Positions 45,270 to 58,506 are shown, counted from the first letter of the stretch. The stretch: 64,000 bases of DNA from Acestrorhynchus altus (GCA_034509495.1 CM067502.1:50231098-50295097), one strand, 5' to 3'. The notes: a model not told the origin generated them from the letters alone. Translations and numbers: made by a program.

Positions 45270-45865
45270 AATCCCAAAATAAGTCATTGTATTAGAGTCT
45301 TACCCCCAACACCAATCAATTAAACTCAGTCTACTGGAGCTTAAACCTTAAAACCAAAAACTCGGATTCAGACTGAGAGCTTATAACCTGCTGGTCTTTA
45401 GATTATGGTCACTTCCAGGCTTCATTTTAGGATGAAGGGATCAGTTGCACCCAGAAGAATTCAACAGACTTTAAATGGAACAGAGGGAATTTCCGGCTGA
45501 TTTGTTTATCTTTCAGCTGATTTGTCCCCCAGCTGAGCTAGATACAGAGAACCATTAATAAGTGGGTGGTTCTCTCCGTAACATATGTGGACAAGTGAGG
45601 GAAACCTGGGTGTGTGTTATGATTCCCCACCTCTTCTAGAGCACCTGACTTCCAGGAGGGCAGTATGGTTTGCGGTTTGGTTTGGCTGGACTGAGGTATT
45701 GAGCCTTTAGGGCTGTGATTGTGTGAGTTGCCATTTTGGTTCCCTCCAGCAGGGCTGCTGTTTTGCCTAACTGGTGGTTTTATTGTTCTGGCGCATTCTG
45801 CCTGTTCCTGCAGTCATTGCAGGTGCATGGACTTGAGCATCTGAGAATGAGGGGATCAGTTACAT

Positions 45866-45962
45866 GATTGGAATGGAATGGAATGGAATGGAATGGAATA
45901 GAATAGAATAGAATAGAATAGAATAGAATAGAATAGAATAGAATAGAATAGAATAGAATAGA
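45866..45962. repeat. (GGAAT)n then (AGAAT)n pentanucleotide microsatellite
   Basis: About five GGAAT units switch to about fourteen AGAAT units, a single-base change spread through the array. Confidence 0.95.
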
Positions 45963-46510
45963 ACTTTATTGATCCCTTTGGAGGGTTCCTTCAGGGAAAT
46001 TAAGGTTCCAGTAGCAGCATCAGTACAGTACAGTAAAGAAAGTAGAAAGATAAGAATAATTTAATAAGTACTATATAAATATATAGAACATATCTAATAT
46101 ACAGACTATATTACAATATACAATATAGATAATAGTGCATGAGAAAAAAAGAGTCCTGTAGGAGGCGCACTTTTGAAAGTGTTTATTGCACAGAGTCCAG
46201 TTGTGTAGCTCAGTTCCTACTCGTTCCCGTCCTCCATCCTTCTGTTACTCTCTGACACCAGAGAGTCCAGCTTTGTTCCAACCACAGAGCCAGCCCGCCT
46301 GCTCAGCTTGTCCAGCCTGTGTGTCCCCTGCTTGGATATGCTGCCCCCCCCAGTACACCACGGTGTAGAACAGGACACTGGTGACCACGTACTGATGAAA
46401 CATCCCCAGGAGTTTCTTGCAGATGTTGAAGGTCCGTAGCCTCCTCAGGAAGTACAGCCTGATCTGTCCCTTTCTGTACAGGTGGTTGATGTTACATGAC
46501 CATGGGTGTT
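45962..46510 (-). mobile_element. 3' part of a non-LTR retrotransposon (CR1/L2/Rex1-like LINE), minus strand
   Basis: Minus-strand conceptual frames contain the RT C-terminal landmarks 'FNICKKLLGMFHQYVVTSVL', 'FYTVVYWGG' and 'HRLDKLSRRAGSVVGTKLDS', with stops and shifts. The plus strand begins 'actttattgatccctttgga', the reverse of the 3' tail, next to a microsatellite that could mark the insertion end. 5'-truncated and inactive. Confidence 0.8.
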
Positions 46511-46934
46511 AAATGTGAAGGGCAGCTGTAATATTAATGCATGTAGTAGAATATGAATATTAATTAGCTGATTCACTTAATAATATATATTTATAATATT
46601 TCTAGTCTTTTTACATCATTTTTGAAGTTTTGGGGTTTTTTTAGCTGTGATGGTGACCCTGCAGCAAAGGTCACAGGAAAGAAATGACTTTGTAATATTC
46701 TGTATCTTTAATCTAGTATGTGGTAAGTGATGCTGATGGGAGGAGGTGGACAAGTTGAGCAACTCTGACTGTTACGGGCAAAGAGGAACCGACCAAAGCA
46801 GAAAAAGGAGCAGACAGAGACTCTCCAACTGAGAGGACGACACACTCTGAGACGAGAAACAGCACACTTTAAAGCTGGAATAGTTAGTGAAGTGAAGTTC
46901 AGTGAACATCAGTGAAGCTGAAGTTCAGCTCAGG

Positions 46935-48178
46935 ATGAAGATCCTCCTCATCTTCACCTTCTACCTGATCTCAGGTCAATTCTTCTACTTCTATAGTCCT
47001 TATGAGCTCCATGAGTTTCTACTGATGATGGAGGAAGTTCCTGTGATGGGATTTTGATGCTGAACTGTAGAGGTGAGGGATATTGGTGTTTAATCGGAGA
47101 TTAGTGAGAATCTTCACTCTGATTGGCAGGTCCAGTGTGCAGCTTTGATGTGATTGGATATCCAGGAGGCAGGGTCATGATCTACTGTTATCCCCCACAG
47201 TATGGAGGGTCTGATAAATACTTCTGTAAGATGACACCAAATCAGTGCATCCATGCAGAAACTCAGTACACTTGGGTTCATGAAGACAGAGTTTCTGTAG
47301 TTGACAGCTACAAATTTCTTCGAGTGGTCTACAGGAACCTGAATTTAGAAGATGCTGGATCATATCAGTGTGGAGAGACTGGAGTGTGGAACCACACTCT
47401 GAACCTGAGAGTGAAAACAGGTAAGAAAATTTAAACACTAGAAATCATGTTTCTGTGACTGACATTCTGTGAAGTTCCTGACCTGCTTTATTGTGTATGA
47501 TTGACAGATCCATGTTGTTTTGAGTCAAAGACTATGACTGGTCATCTGGGCAAGAACATCACCATCAACTGCTCCTATCCAAAGGAGTTTGAAAAAAAAA
47601 CAAAGTTCTTCTTCAAACTTGATGTTCAATATTTTAAAGAAGTGATGCGTTCCACAGACTCGCCGAAAGACAGGTTCTCCATCTCTGAGGACAGAAGGTC
47701 TAAAGTGGTCAGTGTGAGAATCAGTGATGTGAGAGAAGATGATGAAGGACTTTATTCCTGTGGAGTTTGGGTCAAACAGTATCCACTGAGTTACAACACC
47801 TACTTCACACAGATTCAGCTCCAGGTTAAAGGTGAGTGTCACTGGAAACAAACTGTTTATACACACTTCAGTTCAAAAGATAAACAAACCATTATATTTT
47901 ATAAACCTCAACACAGGATCATCCATCTCAGATCTGCTCTGAGCTGCCCTGACTTTTTCACTTGACTGTGTGTTGGTCAGTCCAGTCAAATCCAGACTGT
48001 GTTGATCTTTTATATAAGCAGAAGAAACATCACCCACTCCATCAGCAAGACCACCAACAGCTCCAGGTTCCTCTGTCATCATCATCACTGTGAGTGTCTG
48101 TGTGCTTCTACTGCTGATTGGAGGATCAACACTGATCTTCTACAGACTGAGATGCTCCAACAAACAAGGTATTGCTCA

Positions 48179-48209
<31 letters not shown>

Positions 48210-49057
48210 AACACACACACACACACACACTCAAAGAAACTTGGTATTTGTTCTAAACATTTGGACACACGTTTAAATGTTGGTTAAGTACTTTATGTAT
48301 GGTTTAGTTATTTGTGTGGCATGTTGGCTTGGTGATTGGAACGTTCTCCTCCCAGCACTGGGGTGTTGGGTTCAAAGCCCTATCTGGGTGGAGTTTCCAT
48401 CTTCTGCCTGTGTGTGCGAAGGTTAGGTGAATTGGTTACTCTAAATTGGTGATGGTATGTCTGTATACCCAGATGTGGATCTGAACTCCACCTTCTGTTA
48501 CAGGGAACCTCTCTATCTGATCTTCCTGCTCTAGAGGAAACATAAGAAACCCTCAAACAGCTTGATGAAGCCCAACTCTCCCTCTAGAGCAGAAAAAACA
48601 AACAGCACATTTATAGAACTGATGATTTCTCTCTTTCTACAGACTCCACCTTCATCAGCAGACCATCACGAACCAATAAACCAGTAAGAGAGTGGAATTA
48701 GTGACGTACAGAACACCTGAAACACAATGTGTATCAGATCTGTGTAAATCCCACACTGACCTTCTCTGAATATCTGATTTACAGTGTCGATCAGACAGGT
48801 TCAAATCTCAATCCCAACATGTTCATGTTCTAGCTGCTTATTAAAGGCAGTTCTGTAGGTTGTAAGAACCTTTATGATCTATTAATTTTACTTGTGTTTG
48901 ACTCTAATTTCAGATGGATTACGAAAACGATGCAGCTGGAAATCAGAACAGCACAATAGATCCAGTATACCAGAACCTGGAACTTCATGCCATCAACTCA
49001 GATTCCATCTACCAGACTCTAAACCCCAACACCAACCAATCAGATTCAGTGTACTAG
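46935..49057 (+). CDS. Ig-receptor copy 4: CD300/pIgR-like receptor with tyrosine-motif tail
   Basis: Exons: 46935-46974 (signal), 47130-47420 (D1), 47508-47831 (D2), 48061-48168 (transmembrane), 48643-48683, 48914-49057 (tail). Total 948 bp, 315 aa. Signal MKILLIFTFYLISG. D1 keeps the N-terminal Cys (VCSFDV), the core pair (MIYC...YQCGE) and the extra pair (YFCK...NQC). D2 has TINCSYP...YSCGVW and the diagnostic DRFSISEDRRSKVVSVRISD. The membrane segment is SSVIIITVSVCVLLLLIGGS, uncharged. The tail has MDYENDAAG, DPVYQNL, DSIYQTL (ITIM by SIYQTL) and a terminal DSVY cut by TAG. Only the last unit keeps the NPNTNQSD repeat sequence, so the array is short here. Likely an inhibitory surface receptor; ligand unknown. 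Confidence 0.88.
48178..48232. repeat. (CA)n microsatellite
   Basis: Just after the transmembrane exon donor. Confidence 0.95.
48315..48490 (+). mobile_element. tRNA-derived SINE (same type as 31365), plus strand
   Basis: 'tgttggcttggtgattggaa', 'cccagcactggggtgttggg', 'gttcaaagcc', 'gtggagtttccatcttctgc' and 'ggttactctaaattggtgat'. In copy 4's tail intron. Confidence 0.75.
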
Positions 49058-49305
49058 AGTCTCTGACTGAGCAGTTAGTCAGATTAAGTCAGATCGGAAA
49101 TGTGCAACCAGACCCATCAGAGTTTGGTCCAAAAGACCAGATAATCAGATTTAGTTCATTTTAAAGTGAGATGTTTTGAGCTCTTTCAGTTTGACGTTCT
49201 GTTTCAGGACTGATATTGTAATTGTCGCGTTTTCTACGTGTTAATTACTGCATTATGTTTTTTCTTCATTTTCTACTATTTTATGTATATATATATATAT
49301 ATATA

Positions 49306-49369
<64 letters not shown>

Positions 49370-50460
49370 TGTGTGTGTGTGTGTGTGTGTATAATTCAAT
49401 ATACACCCACCAACCAAAATGTGTGAAGCATTAGAGTTACAGTTTTGTAGAGTTCAGTCGTTTCCATTGTTTATTGGTGTTAAAACAGTCTGTTCCTTTA
49501 AACCCTGTTTTAAAGAATTCTTTTCTTTTTTTAACTGTAAAATAAAAATATAAACTGTAAAACAGAGAAAAGCTCTTCCTTCTTTTACAGCATTTCAGTC
49601 AGATTAATAAATGTCTTCACACAGCAGGTGAAGAGACCAAATCCCATCTTCTCATCACAACCCATTTTTCTTCTTCTCCATATGACCTCTATCTATCATC
49701 CGACCCCTTCACCCTCTCAGCGGCCCACACCCACAGCGGCTGACGGGATTCGCTTCTCCTGATGGCCGGTCCGTCCCTGCCACGGATTCCCATCTGACCT
49801 CTCAGAGTCGCAGTACATTGATCACATCGTGAATAAAGTATGAAGACATCTTACTCTGTCTCTCATTTTCCAGCATGGTAGTGGACAATTCTTTCCACCT
49901 TGAGACACTATAGGAACCACTTACCAACCACCTCGCCATCCCTTTGCAACACCACAGACAACACCTAGAAACACCGCCAGTGGTACCGGATGGTAGGCCG
50001 GGCTGGGAGATGGTCGACCAGGGGTAAAGGTCCTAGTCCAATGTGGTCAATCATCCAGTCTCTCAGAAGTCTCCACCAGGCTCCTCAACATGACCATTCC
50101 AACTTCCTTCCTTCACTGAGTATTTATGACCGCTGTGGCTATCAACTCGGCCACATGACTGAACACTTTGCAAGAGTCAGTAGTGAGGTCAAGAGCAACT
50201 TGTGTGCCCTCTGGGACACACGGGGGTGCTGGATGGACTGCTGCCACTACGATGGACCCTACTCCTCCACATGATCTCCATCTCCTGATGGCCAGTCTAT
50301 TTCAGTCTGATGGTTGATGTGAACATTACCTGAAGTTACTGACCCATATCTTCATGATTTTATACACTGCAGTGCTGCCACCTGATTGGCTGATTAAATA
50401 AGTGCATTTACAAAATGTGTTTTGTAAACACTAAACGTCTCCTCACAGAAATGATCTCAT
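49058..50460 (+). other. Copy 4 3' UTR and spacer
   Basis: An AT/GT microsatellite lies at 49286-49390. The segment 49423-49630 is almost identical to 61015-61222 downstream of copy 6, including 'agattaataaatgtcttcac' with an AATAAA. 49905-49980 carries the 'caaccacctcgcc' repeat. The plus-strand frame at 49990-50274 resembles nothing I know. Confidence 0.5.
49286..49390. repeat. (AT)n(GT)n microsatellite
   Basis: About 20 bp AT followed by about 85 bp GT. Confidence 0.95.
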
Positions 50461-50679
50461 CACTTATTTTGTGGTCAGTGATGCTGATGGCAGGAACTGT
50501 GATGTGCAACTCTGTCGCTTCTTGAGAAACAGGAACCCACCAGAGAAGACAGAGGCAGAGATTCACTCAGAGGACCACAGATAAAGAGCAGCAGAACTCA
50601 CTGTGAAGAGGATTAAAGATAACTTACAGAAGACAAACACAGTGGAGTGGACATCAGTGAAGCTGAAGTTCAGTTCAGG

Positions 50680-53531
50680 ATGAAGATCCTCCTCATCTTC
50701 ACCTTCCTGATCTCAGGTCAGTTCTTCTGCTGCACTTTTAAGGAACATAAAAGAGTTTTAACTTCTGTGCTGTAGATTTTGATGTAGAACTGTAGAAACG
50801 AGAGAACTTGGAGGAACTTAATGAGATCAGAGAGACAACTGAGACTCTTCTCTTTCATTTGAAGGTCCAGCTGACTGCTCTGATGTGATTGGATACTCAA
50901 GCGGTGGCATCATTATTTTCTGCAAATACCAACAAAATGAAGGAAATGATAAATATTTCTGTAAGGAATCAATGAACCAGTGTGTGAATCTGAAACCTGA
51001 TCAAACACAGAACTCATGGGATCATAAAGACAGAGTTTCTCTAAGTGACAGTTCTGGAATCCTGAGAGTGATCTACAAAAACCTGAGTTTAGAAGATGCT
51101 GGATCATATCGGTGTGGAGAGACTGGAGGGTGGAATCACACTGTGAACCTGATGGTGAAAGAAGGTGATCATTGATGATAATAAAGCATTAAAATGAAGA
51201 GATTGAAGGTTCCAGTTCAGTTTGTGAAGAACAGAAGCAGTTATTAAACACTAGAGGCTCCTGAAATATTGATAAAGGGAAAATGGCTTTTTCAGTTGGT
51301 GGAGACGAGAACGTTTACAACTTACAGAAACATCATGTGGAACTGCTGTGATTATGATGTCTGGAAATCAACACTTCAGTAGATCAACTGTTTTATTTGA
51401 TATGATTGACAGATCCATGTTGTTCTGGACCATCGACTGTGACTGCTCATCTGGGAGAGAAGGTCACCATCAACTGCTCCTATCCAGAAGAGTTTCAGAC
51501 AAAAACCAAGATCTTCTACGAACAGAAGAGTCAATATTTAACAGTGCCGATCAGTTCTTCAGACTCTGAGAAAGACAGGTTCTCCATCTCTGAGGACAGA
51601 AAATCTAAAGTGGTCAGTGTGAGAATCAGTGATGTGAGAGAAGATGATGGAGGACTTTATTACTGTGGAGTTTGGACCAGTGCGAATCCAGTCGGTTTTC
51701 GCTCCCTCTTCTCAGAGACTGAGCTGCAGGTTTCTGGTGAGAACCTTAATCTTCTCCTACAGATGATGGAGCTCTTGTGTGTTTGTGTGTTTGTTTGTAA
51801 AGCTTTAATTAGTAAAGTTTTATCGATGATTCTAAAGAAAAGTGGGAAAATGAAAATAGCACCGTCACTCTTCTTCATCGCTTCATGTTGGTGAGAAAAG
51901 CTGTTCAACTAGAACTGCAGCTTCTACACCACACTGACAGAGTCAGCAGAGCTAGAACCACTACACTATCTAGAACCTATAAGAGCTCATACTGAGCCTG
52001 AGGAAGAGAGAACATCTATCTTCCTGTAAGCTTCGAATCACAGAGAACACAGGAAATGACACAGTGTGGTTTGGGCTTCTGGTCAACTGTGTCAACATGA
52101 CCACAGTGTGTCTGAGACTCTTCATAATAGTTTATGGATTAGGAATAATAACTGAATAATTCAGCTGGGGTTTAAGAGGTTAAACTCTATTCATTTTTCT
52201 ATAATTTAATGAAGCAAAACAAGCAATGACTCCTAAACAACCACCACCAGAACCACCAACAGCAACTGAGAGTCCAACCTACAGGACCACGACACTACAA
52301 AGATCAAGCACATCAGATTTAGTTGCACTTTATGGACCTTTATGGAACATGCACTGGAGGACACATTTCCACGTGTTGATTTAATTACATGTAAATTATT
52401 TATAGGCCTGAAACTTGAAAAGAGAACAGAGAGAAAAAAAGTGTTTTCAGATGATGTAACCTGGTTTTTGATGGTCCAGGAGGCTGAAAGGCTGGTCATC
52501 CAGGAAAAAATATTCCCTATACTGCTTAACCAGTTTACTTGACCAGCATAAAGTATGTTTTGATTTGAGTTTGATGGATTCACTGGTCTGTCAGAAGGAC
52601 CAGCATGAAGCTGGTTGTTTAGTTTGGTCAAGCTGGTTCTACTAGTGGATTATGATCATGATGACCTTGCTGGTCCAACTACCTTATCATGGTAGATCTT
52701 GACTAAGCAGTTTAAGTTGTACATGCTGCTAAACCATCATCCTCAAACTGGATGTACTCGAATGCTGGTTTCCAGCAGGGAAACAGAAACGATGATTGAG
52801 GTTGTGGGAGAAACTGATGTTCTTTCTTCATTGTTTCCATGTCTCTCAGTTCCAGGTTCTTCTAAACTCATCATTGTGAGCGTCTGTGTGGCTCTGCTGC
52901 TGATTGGGGGAGCAGCTCTGGTCTTCTTTACTGTGTTACGCAAGAAGAGACGAGGTATTGTTCCCCCAGATACACAAACACATGCTTACTGTCAGGCCTG
53001 TTTATGAGCTTGTTCTTATGGGCCTGAAGCTCAATACACTGGGCAACACCCTAGCAACCAATCATGATGTGAACAAACCACGCTGATACCATTGAAACCA
53101 CTGAGAACAATACAACCATTTAAATGTCATAGCAACCACATAGAATCCCTTAGCAGCCATCTGGTGTACCATACCAGTCACATAGAGCATGTATTGCCAT
53201 GGCAACTGCCAGAGCAACTGTCTTGTACACTTTAGCAACCACCAACTCCTATAGCAACCACAGCACAACACAATATTCACCTGAAAAACAATAGCATTGA
53301 CTTAAACACACCATAGCAACCACCTGAAATACATTAGGATCCACCTAGTAAGCACTTAGGAACAGCATAACAACCACCTGAAGTGCATAAGGATCCACCT
53401 AGCAACTGATTGGCAACTTATGACCTGAACTCGGACATACTGTATATCTGACCTTCATTGATATTCTGCACATTTACAGACTCCACCCCTTCATCCAGGA
53501 CAGAGCCCAGGGACAATAAACAGGTCAGTTA

Positions 53532-53594
<63 letters not shown>

Positions 53595-53886
53595 TAGTTC
53601 TTAAATATAAATGTTATTCATTCGTGTCTACTCTTAGGGTCCTGCTGTGGTCAGTAACTGTGAGGAGACTGATTCCACCAGACCTCTGAATGCCTCTGCA
53701 GATGCTTCATCACCTGATAAAGATCTCTACTCCACCCTACAACCACCCAAAGACCAAGACCTCACTTACACCACTGTGAGCTTCCTGAAGAACCCAGGTT
53801 CTCCCACTGGTGCCTCAGTCAGAGTCAGTAAGGAGGAACCTGATACTGAGTACTCCACCGTCAAACATCCCACAAGACTGGAGTAG
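50680..53886 (+). CDS. Ig-receptor copy 5: CD300/pIgR-like receptor with ITIM and ITSM
   Basis: Exons: 50680-50716 (signal), 50865-51164 (D1), 51413-51736 (D2), 52850-52954 (transmembrane), 53480-53523, 53638-53886 (tail). Total 1059 bp, 352 aa plus TAG. Signal MKILLIFTFLISG. D1: DCSDV, IIFC...YRCGE, YFCK...NQC. D2: TINCSYP...YYCGVW. The transmembrane region KLIIVSVCVALLLIGGAALV is followed by a basic stop-transfer stretch RKKRRG. The 83-codon tail is unrelated to the NPNTNQSD repeat type: it has DLYSTL, LTYTTV (ITIM) and TEYSTV (ITSM TxYxxV), the arrangement of mammalian CD300a-type inhibitory receptors that bind SHP-1/SHP-2 and SAP-family adaptors (family knowledge). D1 and D2 with their introns are nearly identical to copy 6. 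This is the best candidate for the prototype gene of the cluster. Confidence 0.9.
53030..53430 (+). repeat. 'agcaaccacctgaaata' dispersed repeat
   Basis: Same family as 37610-38040, in copy 5's tail intron. Confidence 0.75.
53534..53591. repeat. (GT)n microsatellite
   Basis: About 58 bp, in the intron before the last exon of copy 5. Confidence 0.95.
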
Positions 53887-53969
53887 CAGTGAACTCAGTG
53901 TAAATCACCAGCTTACTGTGAATTATACAGACACCAGCCGTACAGCTGCAGAGAACCACCTTACTCACT

Positions 53970-54297
53970 GTTTAACCCTGTAACACTGTAGGTCAGGTTA
54001 CTCACTGTTTAACCCTGTAATACTGTAGGTCAGGTTACTCACTGTTTAACCCTGTAATACTGTAGGTCAGGTAACACACTGTTTAACCCTGTAATACTGT
54101 AGGTCAGGTTACACACTGTTTACCCTGTAACACCGTAGGTCAGGTTACACACTGTTTACCCTGTAACACTGTAGGTCAGGTTACACACTGTTTAACCCTA
54201 TAACACTGTAGGTCAGGTTACACACTGTTTAACCCTATAACACTGTAGGTCAGGTTACACACTGTTTAACCCTGTAACAGTGTAGGTCAGGTTTGTC
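53970..54297 (+). repeat. ~36-bp minisatellite downstream of copy 5, about 9 copies
   Basis: Units 'aaccctgtaacactgtaggt' plus 'caggttacacactgttt'. It begins about 85 bp after the stop codon, so is probably inside the 3' UTR. Interior units lose one base in the TTTAACCC/TTTACCC stretch. Confidence 0.95.
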
Positions 54298-54644
54298 ACT
54301 CCCCCAGCTGCCAACACAGGTTCACTCCACCAGCTGACCCATGATGTGTGATTCACCCCTGAACAGTGCTTCGCCTGATGCCCATTGCATTTCTCCTCTA
54401 GAGAGCTATTGGGCTGGTTTGTGTACATTATGTGGTGTAAATATAACCACACTGTGATGTAATAGTTTTGGGGTCTTGGAATCAGCCTGTTTTACCACTC
54501 TGTTCTGGTTCTGCTGGATGTTCTTCTGAAGGAGGAACAGCAGTGTTTGAGCTTTATGGTTTGTCTTGTCCATGCACTGACCTCTGATTATTCAACAACG
54601 CCAAGATAAAAAACGTTTAACAGTCTCGGGCCCCTTTAAATCTG

Positions 54645-54970
54645 GAGAGTTCTACCAGAAGACCCTGAGAAGTATTCAGAAAAGGGTTTCTTACAATCCA
54701 CAGTGAAATCGTGGTAGCTCTTTATGATGAGGTTGTCTTTGGTGTTGGTTTTGTAGTCAGGCCAGGTCTTGAACCATAGGGCCCTCTCAGATCCTGCCGG
54801 GTATGGAGGCAGGTTTGGAGCCAAACCCCTGGACGACTAATGGGACCAAACAGCATCTGTAAAGCAGTGGTAGGAGGCGTGGCACAACAGGCCTTTAAAA
54901 TACTGCTGGGGGCAGTTGATTGGTTGGGAAGGGAGGAAGGCGTGACATTGGAGTCTTCTGGTAGAACTAC
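54645..54970. mobile_element. MITE-like segment with short terminal inverted repeats
   Basis: The left end 'gagagttctaccagaagac' (54645) and right end 'gtcttctggtagaactac' (about 54952-54970) are reverse complements over about 17 bp, enclosing about 290 bp. No transposase. Could also be a chance inverted repeat. Confidence 0.45.
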
Positions 54971-55539
54971 AGCAAGCTTTGATTTCTCTGAGATGAAACG
55001 AATTATTTTAATACATTTAATGATCTGTTTGTACAACATTGTCCAAAATATGCTTTTGCTCTTATTTTAATAAACACCTTCCAGGCTCGTATGAGACGCT
55101 TTTGACTGTGATCTTCATTTTCAAAAAAGACCCTTATTTATACCGAAGTTACTGGTGTTACCACCCAGCAACACCATAGCAACAACACAGCAAACATATA
55201 TCAACCCCCAAACACCAGCATAGCAATCACTGGAAACCACCTAGTAACCACTCACTAACACCATCAAGAACATCTGGGAAACCATAGAAACCACCATAAC
55301 AGTCATTTCTTTCAGTCACTGTGAAACCTCTTGTAGATGATTCTTTTATTTGATTTTGTAGAACCTTTTAAGAAATGGTACCAGTGGAGAACAGTGAAGA
55401 ATGGAGTTCCGTGGTCTTCTTATCATGTTTGTCCTCTGTGTTTAAGTCTGTATGCTGGCCTGTGGTCAGAGCGCAGGAGCTGTGTTTGAGTGCTTCTGAA
55501 ACTGACATGACCAACAGGAAACAACCAGAATAGAATGAA

Positions 55540-55541
<2 letters not shown>

Positions 55542-55576
<35 letters not shown>

Positions 55577-55600
55577 ACAAACACACACACACACACACAC
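55542..55600. repeat. (CA)n microsatellite
   Basis: CA dinucleotides with single interruptions. Confidence 0.95.
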
Positions 55601-56011
55601 TAAATATCTATTAATATTTAAGGCAGCTGACCAATCTAAAGACACTAGACAGGAGTTTGTGGGGGGATCACTGAAGGAAGATCCAGAGGGTCCCAGTTAA
55701 GGTTAGGGACCCTGTAAACATTCCACTACATCAAGTGCATTAATCAATCAGTGTTCCTAATAAAGTGCTCAGTGAACATACATACTAAACGTCTCCTCAC
55801 AGAAATGATCTCATCACTTGGCTTGTGGTCAGTGATGCTGAGGGCAGAAGCTCTAAGTTTAACCTCCCTGTCTCTTCCTGATAAACCAGAGCCCACCAGA
55901 ACAGAAAGGAGAACAGGTTCACCCAGAGGTCCACACATGAAGAGCATTGTGAAGAGGATTAAAGCAAACCTACAGAAGAGAAACACAGTTCAGTGAACAT
56001 CAGTGAAGCTG

Positions 56012-57922
56012 ATGAAGATGAAGATCCTCCTCATCTTCACCTTCTTCCTGATCTCAGGTCAGTTCTTCTGCTGCACTTTTATAACTGTAACTGTAGATGT
56101 TGATGCAGAACTGTAGAAACGAGAGAACTTGGAGGAACTTACTGAAATCAGAGAGACAACTGAGACTCTTCTCTTTCATTTGCAGGTCCAGCTGACTGCT
56201 CTGATGTGATTGGATATGCTGGAGGTGGCATCATTATTTACTGCATTTACCAACAAAATGAAGGAAATGATAAATATTTCTGTAAGGAATCAATGAACCA
56301 GTGTGTGAATCTGAAACCTGGTCAAACACAGAACTCATGGGATCAGAAACACAGAGTTTCTCTAATTTACACTTCTGGATTCCTGAGGTTGATCTTCAGA
56401 ACTCTGAGTTTAGAAGATGCTGGATCATATCGGTGTGGAGAGACTGGAGGGTGGAATCACACTGTGAACCTGATGATGAAAGAAGGTGATCATTGATGAT
56501 AATAAAGCATTAAAATGAAGAGATTGAAGGTTCCAGTTCAGTTTGTGAAGAACAGAAGCAGTTATTAAACACTAGAGGCTCCTGAAATATTGATAAAGGG
56601 AAAATGGCTTTTTCAGTTGATGGAGACGAGAACATTTACAACTTACAGAAACATCATGTGGAACTGCTGTGATTATGATGTCTCGAAATCAACACTTCAG
56701 TAGATCATCTGTTTTATTTGATATGATTGACAGATCCATGTTGTTCTGGACCAACGACTGTGACTGCTCATCTGGGAGAGAACGTCACCATCAACTGCTC
56801 CTATCCAGAGGAGTTTAAGACAAAAACCAAGATCTTCTACAAACAGAAGAGTCAATATTTAACAGAGCCGATCAGTTCTTCAGCCTCTAAGAGACACAGG
56901 TTCTCCATCTCTGAGGACAGAAGATCTAAAGTGATCAGTGTGAGAATCAGTGATGTGAGAGAAGATGATGGAGGACTTTATTACTGTGGAGTCGGGACCA
57001 GTGCGAATCCATTCTCTTATCGATCCCTCTTCTCAGAGACTGAGCTGCAGGTTTCTGGTGAGAACCTTAATCTTCTCCTACAGATGATGGAGCTCTTGTG
57101 TGTTTGTGTGTTTGTTTGTAAAGCTTTAATTAGTAGTTTTAGCTGATGATTCTAAAGAAAAAGTGGAAAATGAAAAATAGCACCGCCACTCTTCTTCATC
57201 GCCTATGTTGGTAGAAAAGCTGTCTAACTAGAACTGCAGCTTTGACACCACACTGACAGAGTCAGCAGAGCTAGAACCACTACACTATCTAGAACCTATA
57301 AGAGCTCATAAACACCAACAGTATCTCATCACGGAGGAATTGGTACTTGTTGCTGTCGTGTTCTGACATCGTTTTTAAAGAACTTTTCGCATCAATAATT
57401 TCCATCAAATTATGATTTCAGTTCTTGGTTTAATAAAGTCAGAATCACGTCGACATCGTCAGCAGCTTTAATGAAGCTCAGTTTATCTTTATTTATAAAT
57501 GATTCAAATCCAGAGATCAGAAGTTTACTCTGAACTCAAGGTTTTAAAGGATCATCCTACAGACCTTCAGAAGGACCACCAGCAGGACCACCAGCATCAC
57601 CAACAGCATCACCAGCAGCAACAGCAACACCAGAACCAAATTAACACCAAAAAGGAAGATCACCAACAGCACCACCAGAATCACCAACACCATCAACATC
57701 ACTTCCAGTGATTCCCTGGTAACCCTTGTATGAAGACTGAGGAGGTGTGTGTTCATGTGTGTGTGATAAAGCTGGTCATGGTCTGTTCTTTCTGTTTCTC
57801 TTCTCCAGGTTCCTCTGTCATCATCATCATCACTCTGAGTGTCTGTGTGGTTCTGCTGCTGATTGTAGTAATAATACAGATCTTCTGCAGAATGAGATGC
57901 TGTAACACACAAGGTACTGCTC

Positions 57923-57989
<67 letters not shown>

Positions 57990-58455
57990 TGCCAGATGTT
58001 GTTCCTCCATCACTGGGGTGTGTGATTATGGTGAGTAGAAGTGGTGTAACAGTTCCACACCTGGTTAATGACTGTAGCTGAGAGGAATGAATACAGCTTT
58101 ATAAGGATCTTTTCTTTCTGCAGATCTCGGACCCATCAGTGAAAGATCTGAACCTAATACAGTAAGCTGAACTCCATCCACCATCAGGAGATCATTACCA
58201 CCATCAGAGAATGTCAGAGATCACTGCTATTGCCATTACTACTACTTACTACTGTCAAGTTGCTATCACCACTGCTAATTGCTATCATACTAACATCATC
58301 ACTATTATTTAATTACCACTTCATCATCATCACACTGCCACCACTATCATCATCATCATCACCATATCATCACATCATCATCATCACTACCACTATCGTC
58401 GTTACCACCACTGCCATCACCACCACCACTAACAACACCACCAACACCGTCATCA

Positions 58456-58506
<51 letters not shown>

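Larger units (their letters stand above)
54300..55800. other. Spacer between copies 5 and 6
   Basis: Holds an inverted-repeat-bounded segment (54645-54970), a 'caacaccatagcaac' repeat at 55140-55320 and CA repeats at 55542-55600. A 62-codon minus-strand frame at 54636-54824 has no recognised domain. Confidence 0.5.

Noticed and set aside
47175..47438. Antisense frames over the D1 exons (also near 44186 and 50913)
   Set aside because: Shadows of the Ig exons; sequence explained by the plus-strand genes.
49990..50274. 94-codon plus-strand frame as a gene
   Set aside because: No recognised domain, no splice context, lies in a spacer with degenerate repeats.
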